The notes under the pieces: model-generated
What the model saw: the letters and a program-made list of their open reading frames with translations, nothing else
Told to the model about the DNA's origin: nothing
Database searches by the model: none
Program-made: the position numbers and the translations under genes
Shown: positions 54,377 through 61,048 of the stretch, in pieces
How the letters are laid out: each line of letters begins with the position of its first letter
Position numbering within the stretch: position 1 is the first letter of the stretch
NCBI RefSeq assembly: GCF_040811775.1
Contig: NZ_JBFNXW010000004.1
Coordinates: 1 to 64,000, forward strand
DNA: 64,000 bases
Source: Balneola sp. MJW-20
GTDB lineage: Bacteria; Bacteroidota; Rhodothermia; Balneolales; Balneolaceae
Direction: 5' to 3'

Positions 54377-55531
54377 ATGAAAACAATTTCACTCATTACG
54401 ATGATTTTTATAGTCATTTTGATGACTCCTACATCGTCAAATGCTCAGGCTTACCAGGCAGAAGAATGCTATATGGACTATTGCTATGTGCCTGATAAAG
54501 GGTACTTTTTCGCTCATTTTGGTAGGTGGGCTACTCCTGAAAATATTAAAGAAGGGGTTTACAAAAATACTCTTTGTTCTGAAAAATGTAATAAATCGGT
54601 TTTTGAGGCTGATAGCCTCTTAGACGGTTCCGAACAATTGGAAATAGTGACGAAAAGGAAATTTCAGGACTCACTTAAATCAGAGAATATAAACATCTCA
54701 TACAGCAGTAATGCAGTCTATTTACTGGATACAAAGCACAGTGTAGTTTCAAAACTAACCAATAAACTGAATCAACTTTGGCGAATCGATCTTTCGGGTG
54801 AAATGGAAAAATCATCAGATATATATCCTCTTGAAAATGGGGATTTCTGGTTGTCTGATCCCTATCGTAGAATGATTATCAAATTTGATGAAACAGGGCA
54901 AATACTGCAGAAAATCAGTGTACCGTTTCAGCCGGTGCATATCACAATTATATCCAATAAGTTGTGTGTACATGCCGGTGGAGCAATATCGGCGAATGGG
55001 AGCAGCTTCTCATGTTTTGATGAAAATGAAAAATTGCAAACCGTTATAGAACAGTCTGAAGAACTCAAGAACATAGGTCTTGGAGTTTCAAATGTGGATA
55101 TAGATCTGCTTGCAAAGTCAGGCGATACAACTGTTTTATTAAACAATGTTTTTTTCGGTGAAGTAAATGTCCTTAACGAGAAGAATGAATTGATAAGCAG
55201 TTTCACAATAGATAACGAACTGTTTAAGAGCCCGGATTACACAGGCCACAATGTCCTGGCTAATTTACCTAAAGATTATGCAGAGTCTTTGACTCATAAA
55301 ATAATGCTCTCAAAAGGGCTTATTTATATACTGTTGATCGAGTATGAAACTGGTGACCGATATATGGATGTATATTCTGTTGATGGAGAGCGGCAAATTC
55401 AGAAATTATACTATTTAGGTAAGCAATTTCCACACGGGATCACACCCGATAATACCTTTTATTCTATTCGAAAAGACCAGTCGGGTAATGAGTTTTTGGT
55501 TGAATATGCTTTACCCGAACCTAAGAACTAA
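54377..55531 (+). CDS. exported 6-bladed propeller paralogue with N-terminal Cys module
   Basis: 384 residues: signal peptide (cut after SNA, about 23), then an insertion absent from its neighbour with four Cys in two pairs (ECYMDYCYVPDKG and NTLCSEKC), then the propeller (NAVYLLDTKHSVVSKL, FWLSDPYRRMIIKFDETGQI, LCVHAGGA). Its Cys-rich start recalls the separate 65-residue peptide, although residues do not align securely. It is the last gene of the cassette; the phoH remnant begins nine bases after its stop. Confidence 0.78.
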   Translation: MKTISLITMIFIVILMTPTSSNAQAYQAEECYMDYCYVPDKGYFFAHFGRWATPENIKEGVYKNTLCSEKCNKSVFEADSLLDGSEQLEIVTKRKFQDSLKSENINISYSSNAVYLLDTKHSVVSKLTNKLNQLWRIDLSGEMEKSSDIYPLENGDFWLSDPYRRMIIKFDETGQILQKISVPFQPVHITIISNKLCVHAGGAISANGSSFSCFDENEKLQTVIEQSEELKNIGLGVSNVDIDLLAKSGDTTVLLNNVFFGEVNVLNEKNELISSFTIDNELFKSPDYTGHNVLANLPKDYAESLTHKIMLSKGLIYILLIEYETGDRYMDVYSVDGERQIQKLYYLGKQFPHGITPDNTFYSIRKDQSGNEFLVEYALPEPKN

Positions 55532-55539
55532 GTTTTAAA

Positions 55540-55610
55540 ATGTCCGCCCACATCAACCTCGAGAAACCGAGCGCTCGGATTCTACCAACTTGACGAGTAT
55601 GTTGCTTTGA
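55540..55610 (+). pseudogene. degenerate second copy of the phoH 3' end
   Basis: 71 bases aligning with the last 72 bases of phoH (52852-52923): 52 identical by hand alignment. It reads MSAHINLEK, then, after a one-base deletion, ERSDSTNLTSMLL and a stop, against MYAHINLEKG ERSDLANLASQLL in phoH. Eight codon differences are synonymous (for example CAT/CAC, GAA/GAG, GAC/GAT), so this is the relic of a diverged but once functional phoH, not a fresh duplication. Confidence 0.8.
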
Positions 55611-55630
55611 AAGGGGCTTTTCCAAAGTCC

Positions 55631-55647
55631 CCACTTTGATAAAGTGG
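55631..55647 (+). repeat. reduced copy of the phoH downstream hairpin
   Basis: CCACTTT-GAT-AAAGTGG, the outer arms of the palindrome at 52937-52970 with the middle lost. It follows the phoH relic at the same relative place as in the intact gene. Confidence 0.65.
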
Positions 55648-55669
55648 TTAGCATTGAACATAGAACAAC

Positions 55670-55699
55670 AAAAAAGGCTGCCTCTTTCGAAGCAGCCTT
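55670..55699 (-). terminator. Rho-independent terminator of the DPP4-like gene
   Basis: Minus-strand stem AAGGCTGC / GCAGCCTT around an 10-base loop, then a run of T, about 25 bases after the stop at 55723. Confidence 0.85.
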
Positions 55700-55722
55700 C
55701 AGATCATTTAAGGGATAGCGGT

Positions 55723-58002
55723 TCAGTTCCAGCTGATCAGCTCATTCATATCCTCGGCCGAGAGATTCTCCGGCATGAGATTCTCCACCAGGTATTCCAG
55801 CCTCTTCATGCTGTAATGCCTTCCGGCGGCTCCACGGATGCCGTGGCGGTTCTCGGGATAGAACATTACATCAAAATCCTTTCCGGCTTTGACCAGCGCA
55901 TCGATCAGCTGTATGGAATTGGAAGGATGTACATTATTATCGGTGGTGCCGTGAACGATCAGCAGCTTTCCTTTGAGCTGATCGGCATAGTTCATGGCCG
56001 ATCCGACCTCATATCCTTCCAGGTTATTCTGCGGAGTGTCCATATAACGCTCAGTATAGATGGTATCATAGTTTCTCCAGTCAGTGACCGGTGCACCGGA
56101 TACCCCCACATGGAAGATCTCCGGGTAGCGAAGCATGAGTAATGCCGTTGAGTATCCGCCGTAGGAATGTCCGTACACACCGACCCGTGATCCGTCTGCC
56201 CAGGTATTTTTGCTTACAGTTTTGACCGCCTGAGCATAGTCATCCATTTCGATGGTGCCCAGCTTTCCGTAATGCAGGGTCGCGAATTTCTTTCCCCGGT
56301 TACCGGATCCGCGGTAATTGGCACGGATCACAATAAAGCCAAGCTGCGCCATCTGCTGATAACCGTTGGCTGCCGAGTAAGTATTGCTCACATCCTGTGA
56401 CTCAGGTCCGCCATACAGAGGCAGAACGATCGGATATTTTTTATTCGGGTCGAAATCTGCCGGCTTGTAGATCATGCCCACCAGGTCGGTAGTGCCATCG
56501 GCCGCTTTGAACTTGAATAACTCGGGCTTGATCAGGCCGTGTTCCCTGACTTTACCGGCATCCGCGGTTCTCAGGTCCCGGACCTTCTCACCATCATTTG
56601 TATACAACACCACGGACCTTGGATCTTCAAAAGAGGAATAAGAATCGGTATAGTATTCCGCAGCTTCATTCATAGAAATACTGTGACGGCCGTTTTCATT
56701 TGAAATGGTATTCAGCCCGCTGCCGTCAAAATTGACGGAGTGAAAATAACTGTCCAGCCCCATATTATGATAGGCAGTGAAATAGATCTTCTCATTTTCC
56801 TGGTCCACATTCACAAGGCTTCCGACCGGGAAATCGCCTTTTGTAACCTGATTGATGAGCTCACCTTCGAAGTTGTAGTGATATATATGATTATAACCAC
56901 TTACTTCGGAGGTCCAGATGAAGGTCTCATTATCATCGAGCTGAATAAAATTGTCATGAAGGTTGATGTAGGCGTCTTCCCGCTCTTCCAGGATGGTTCG
57001 CACCTTTTTAGTGTCCAGGTCATAAGCCAGCAGTTCCAGGTGATTCTGCTGACGGTTCAATCTTCTGAAGGTCAGTTCGGTACCGTCGTTTCGCCAGGTA
57101 GGGCGTACGATATAAGTATCCGGATCACTATTGGTAGGCACCTGCTCGATCTCACCGCTTTCAATGTCTACTATAAATAAGTTAACGGTGGGATTCTCTT
57201 CCCCTGCTTTAGGATATCTTTCCAGTTCCAGTCCGGTCTCAAACTGTAGTTCATGAATGATAGGGTACTGATAGACCTGCGTTTCATTGTACTGCAGATA
57301 AGCGATCTTGGAATCATCCGGTGAGAACCAGTAGGCATCCCGCTGACCGAATTCTTCGGGGTATACCCAGCTCGGTCGCCCGTTCATCTGCTCTTCAGAT
57401 CCGTAAGTGAGTCTTTTTTCCTCGCCGGTTTCGGTATCAACCACATAAATGTCATAACCCTTCACATGGGCAAATTTAGTGTAGTCGTTGGAATAGGTCC
57501 CGTTCCAGAGCTGAGAAAACTGCATGCCTCTCATTAATTCCTCAGTATAGGGAGCTTTTTCAACTTCCGGCTTGTACAGATCTCTCAATTCATCACTTTC
57601 CAGATGATAAACATAGTCGTTGCCGTCCAGGGTGAAGAAAATGCCCTCATTGTCCATTACATAACTAAAGGATGTGAATGGTAGACCCTCAAGAGAAGAG
57701 TCATTGATCTCATTGAACTGAGAAACCAGGCTGTTTACGGTAGCAGCATCAAAAAGAGGAGTACGTTCCTCAGATCGGGGATCCACCTTATAAAATGTGG
57801 TTATACCATCCTCATCAGACTCCGTTTCCAGATACCCCATGTCACCGGGCAGCCAGCGAAGTCCGGAGATTCCGTCATATTCTATAAAACCGGGACTACC
57901 CATTTCATTGTAGAGGTCCAGTCCTCTTAACTGAGCCAGCATCGATGGGCTGATCATAAGAACAAGCAGTAAAGTAGTAAGAGTGTAGTTGAATTTTCTC
58001 AT
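55723..58002 (-). CDS. exported S9 family prolyl dipeptidyl peptidase (DPP4-like)
   Basis: 759 residues with a signal peptide (about 1-23). An eight-bladed DPP4 propeller runs to about 510 and contains the substrate-binding pair region YPEEFGQRDAYWFSPD. The alpha/beta hydrolase domain has nucleophile Ser in YGHSYGGYST, the Asp in HGTTDNNVHP and a catalytic His in YPENRHGIRG. It removes dipeptides after Pro or Ala in the periplasm. Monocistronic: a terminator follows and murI is 78 bases upstream. Confidence 0.93.
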   Translation of the reverse strand: MRKFNYTLTTLLLVLMISPSMLAQLRGLDLYNEMGSPGFIEYDGISGLRWLPGDMGYLETESDEDGITTFYKVDPRSEERTPLFDAATVNSLVSQFNEINDSSLEGLPFTSFSYVMDNEGIFFTLDGNDYVYHLESDELRDLYKPEVEKAPYTEELMRGMQFSQLWNGTYSNDYTKFAHVKGYDIYVVDTETGEEKRLTYGSEEQMNGRPSWVYPEEFGQRDAYWFSPDDSKIAYLQYNETQVYQYPIIHELQFETGLELERYPKAGEENPTVNLFIVDIESGEIEQVPTNSDPDTYIVRPTWRNDGTELTFRRLNRQQNHLELLAYDLDTKKVRTILEEREDAYINLHDNFIQLDDNETFIWTSEVSGYNHIYHYNFEGELINQVTKGDFPVGSLVNVDQENEKIYFTAYHNMGLDSYFHSVNFDGSGLNTISNENGRHSISMNEAAEYYTDSYSSFEDPRSVVLYTNDGEKVRDLRTADAGKVREHGLIKPELFKFKAADGTTDLVGMIYKPADFDPNKKYPIVLPLYGGPESQDVSNTYSAANGYQQMAQLGFIVIRANYRGSGNRGKKFATLHYGKLGTIEMDDYAQAVKTVSKNTWADGSRVGVYGHSYGGYSTALLMLRYPEIFHVGVSGAPVTDWRNYDTIYTERYMDTPQNNLEGYEVGSAMNYADQLKGKLLIVHGTTDNNVHPSNSIQLIDALVKAGKDFDVMFYPENRHGIRGAAGRHYSMKRLEYLVENLMPENLSAEDMNELISWN

Positions 58003-58080
58003 GTGCCTGATTGAAATATTATTTGAAATTCGGGTTTAATATAGAGCTTTGAATGATCTGAGCCATGTAAATATGGGTAA

Positions 58081-58887
58081 CTAAAAGCGGGTCAGGTGAA
58101 TATTATCCAGTTTCTTACCTAAAAACCGTTCAGCCAGTTCCTGAAAACGCTGAGGGCGATCACTCACATAACAGTCGAAAGAACCCCCGGAGTTGTTCAG
58201 GAGTCCGAGTTCTTTGAGCTTTTCCTCAGCAGCTGCCGCAATAGAATCTGCCGAATCTATGATCCTGATATCTTTCTCTTTAAGAACGGAAGGAAGAACG
58301 GGTTTAAAAAGGGGATAGTGTGTACATCCGAGGATAAGAGCATCAAGTCCGGCTTTTTCAAAGGGACGGAGATACTCTTTCAGCGTGGCTTTGGTCACCT
58401 CATGATCGATCCAGCCTTCTTCAGCAAGGGGCACCAGCAGGGGACAGGCCTGTTCTATAACTTCTGAGCCAGGATCTATCTCATGTATAGAGCGTGAATA
58501 GGCCTTGGATGCAATAGTAGCGAGTGTTCCTATGACCCCGATATTGCGGTGAGGGCCATCCTCAAGCACTGCCTGCGCACCGGCACTGATCACATCCAGA
58601 ACCGGAATATCTTCTGCCATTTCAATGATCTGTTCTTTAGCAGATGCGGATACCGTATTACATGCGATCAGGATCATTTTTACTCCTTTGTTGAGTAAAA
58701 ATTGCGTGATCTGAAGCGCATACTCACGAACCATTTCTTCAGATTTTATACCATAAGGTACCCGGGCAGTATCACCAAAATAAATGATATCTTCTTTCGG
58801 TAATGCCCTGGCAACGGCCCGGGCTACGGTAAGTCCTCCGATACCGGAATCAAAAATACCTATGGGGGCTGTTTTATCTTGTTTCAA
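58081..58887 (-). CDS. murI: glutamate racemase
   Basis: 268 residues. MurI supplies D-glutamate for peptidoglycan. The two catalytic cysteines are in LIACNTVSA and ILGCTHYPLF, and GIFDSGIGGLTV with YFGDTARVPYG marks the start. Divergent from the TonB-dependent receptor across 79 bases. Confidence 0.96.
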   Translation of the reverse strand: MKQDKTAPIGIFDSGIGGLTVARAVARALPKEDIIYFGDTARVPYGIKSEEMVREYALQITQFLLNKGVKMILIACNTVSASAKEQIIEMAEDIPVLDVISAGAQAVLEDGPHRNIGVIGTLATIASKAYSRSIHEIDPGSEVIEQACPLLVPLAEEGWIDHEVTKATLKEYLRPFEKAGLDALILGCTHYPLFKPVLPSVLKEKDIRIIDSADSIAAAAEEKLKELGLLNNSGGSFDCYVSDRPQRFQELAERFLGKKLDNIHLTRF

Positions 58888-58966
58888 TTTGTTTTCAGTG
58901 GAATTTAAATGCTCACGATAACCTTTAGAAGGTATTCAATTTTTTGATTCAATCGAACCTCTTGAA

Positions 58967-61048
58967 ATGCGCTGTAAATTAGTACTCTATATTACTGTAT
59001 TAACTATAACTTTTCCTGCTCTGTTACAGGCTCAGAGTCGGCAGGATACACTGAGACTGAACCTGGAGGAGATCGTGGTTACGGGTTATGAAAGCAACCG
59101 CTCTATAATGGAAACTCCGGGCGCTGTTTCTTTTGTGAAGACTGAACTAACAGGAGGTTTTGATAATACTTCTTTACTATACGGATTGAATACCGTTCCC
59201 GGTGTTCGACTGGAACAGCGGGCTCCAGGTTCGTACCGGGTTGCAATCAGGGGAAGTTCTCTGAGAGCACCATTTGGGGTTCGCAACGTTAAGATCTACT
59301 GGAATGACATTCCCTTTACCACGCCCTCAGGTTCCACGCCACTCAACCTGCTGGACAATGTGAATATGAAGGATATCGAAGTGATACGTGGTCCCGCGGG
59401 AAGTATTTACGGAGCCGGAAACGGGGGTGCGCTGCTGATAGAAAGCGGAGGCGGGGTGCAGGATTTTGCCGAAACCGGTTATACATTTGGTTCCTATGGT
59501 CTGAGTAAATTCGATATTCAGTCACAGAGAGGATTTGAGAACGGTGAGGTCCGGGTGAATTATGCGAACCAGCAGTCAGACGGATATCGGGAACAGTCCT
59601 TTTTTAACCGTGAGACCCTGGAACTCACCGGACGGTTTGATCTGGATGAGGATCAGATCCTTCAGGCCAGCTTTCTGTATTCTGATCTTTACTACGGAAT
59701 TCCGGGCGGACTGACTCAGGAGCAGTTTGATGAGGATCCTACCCAGGCACGTCCGGGTAATCCCTTTGTGCTCGGCAGCGTGGAATCCAATGCATCGGTA
59801 AATCAGGAAGCATTTCTGGCCGGAGCCTCCCACGATATACAGCTTTCGGACCGGGTATCTGCAAAGACCACGGTCTACGGCACCTTCAGTGATTTTGAGA
59901 ATCCGTTCAATCTGGATTATAAAAAGGACAGCCGGAAAAGCGGAGGAGGCCGGACCCGTTGGTATATCGACGGTGAAATAGGAAATGTTGATACCCGCAT
60001 TATTGCAGGGGCTGAATATCAGGCAGCTAGTAATGCAGCCAGAAATTTCGGAAATGATTTCGGTGATACCGATACCCTTAACTTCGATGATGATATCAAG
60101 ATCCGTAATCTGCTGGCTTTCGCTAGCTTTGAAGCCGATCTTCCGGGTAACTGGTACCTGACCGCCGGGCTGAGTTATAACCGGTTGAGTTATTCCGTTG
60201 ATCGCCTGATCGCGAACCTGGAGGGTGATGTGGCCGGCCTTTCCGAACAAACTTTCGATCCGGAACTGGTGCCCAGGATCGGGATCACGAAGAAATTCTC
60301 TCCGCAGCTGGCAATTCACGGAAGTATCAGCCAGGGATTTTCTCCGCCCACCATCGAAGAGTTCCGCACCAATGAAGGCAGTATCAATCTGGACTTACAG
60401 GCTGAAAGAGGGGTCAACTATGAGGCAGGTCTGAGAGGGAACCTGTGGTCCGGGCGTATTCAGTATGACCTGACAGGCTTCTTCTTTAAGCTGGATGAGA
60501 CCATCGTTCAGCGGGAATCGGACCGGGGAACTGTGCTTTTCCGGAATGCCGGGTCTACCGATCAGTGGGGAATCGAACTGGGTAGTCGGGTCATCCTTAT
60601 AGAAGATCAGTCAAAATTTCTGAGCCGGCTGAATGCACAGGTTTCTTATACTTATCACAATTTTGAATTCAATGACTATCAGAGCGGAACCGAAGATTAT
60701 TCCGGTAATGCGCTAACCGGTGTGGCACCCAATACCCTCGTAAGCATTCTGAGTGCCGAAACTAGGCCGGGTTTTTATTCGTCAATCTCCTGGAATTTCA
60801 CCGATGAGATCCCGCTGAATGATGCCAATACCGTTTACTCGGAATCTTATAACCTGGTGCAGCTCAAGGCCGGATTCCGGACGGAGATTTTTGATGATAT
60901 TCAGCTGAATATCTACGGTGGTATCGACAATCTGCTGAATGAGACCTACAGCCTGGGGAATGACCTCAATGCATTCGGTGCCCGATACTTTCAGCCTGCT
61001 GCAGAGCGTAATTTCTTTGGTGGCCTGAGACTCAGGGTCCTTCTGTAG
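58967..61048 (+). CDS. TonB-dependent outer membrane receptor
   Basis: 693 residues: signal peptide (cut near LLQAQS, about 23), a TonB-box-like EEIVVTGYE, the plug domain (LNTVPGVRLEQRAPGSYRVA, IRGSSLRAPFG, VIRGPAGSIYGAGNGGALL) to about 165, and then a 22-stranded barrel ending in RNFFGGLRLRVLL. It imports an unknown ligand, possibly a siderophore or metal, energised by TonB; no SusD is next to it. Its last 17 bases overlap antisense with the lamin-tail gene. Confidence 0.93.
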   Translation: MRCKLVLYITVLTITFPALLQAQSRQDTLRLNLEEIVVTGYESNRSIMETPGAVSFVKTELTGGFDNTSLLYGLNTVPGVRLEQRAPGSYRVAIRGSSLRAPFGVRNVKIYWNDIPFTTPSGSTPLNLLDNVNMKDIEVIRGPAGSIYGAGNGGALLIESGGGVQDFAETGYTFGSYGLSKFDIQSQRGFENGEVRVNYANQQSDGYREQSFFNRETLELTGRFDLDEDQILQASFLYSDLYYGIPGGLTQEQFDEDPTQARPGNPFVLGSVESNASVNQEAFLAGASHDIQLSDRVSAKTTVYGTFSDFENPFNLDYKKDSRKSGGGRTRWYIDGEIGNVDTRIIAGAEYQAASNAARNFGNDFGDTDTLNFDDDIKIRNLLAFASFEADLPGNWYLTAGLSYNRLSYSVDRLIANLEGDVAGLSEQTFDPELVPRIGITKKFSPQLAIHGSISQGFSPPTIEEFRTNEGSINLDLQAERGVNYEAGLRGNLWSGRIQYDLTGFFFKLDETIVQRESDRGTVLFRNAGSTDQWGIELGSRVILIEDQSKFLSRLNAQVSYTYHNFEFNDYQSGTEDYSGNALTGVAPNTLVSILSAETRPGFYSSISWNFTDEIPLNDANTVYSESYNLVQLKAGFRTEIFDDIQLNIYGGIDNLLNETYSLGNDLNAFGARYFQPAAERNFFGGLRLRVLL

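Noticed and set aside
52924..55650. Prophage or transposon carrying the propeller cassette
   Set aside because: No transposase, integrase, phage gene or short terminal inverted repeat is present; only the phoH 3' end duplication marks the boundaries.
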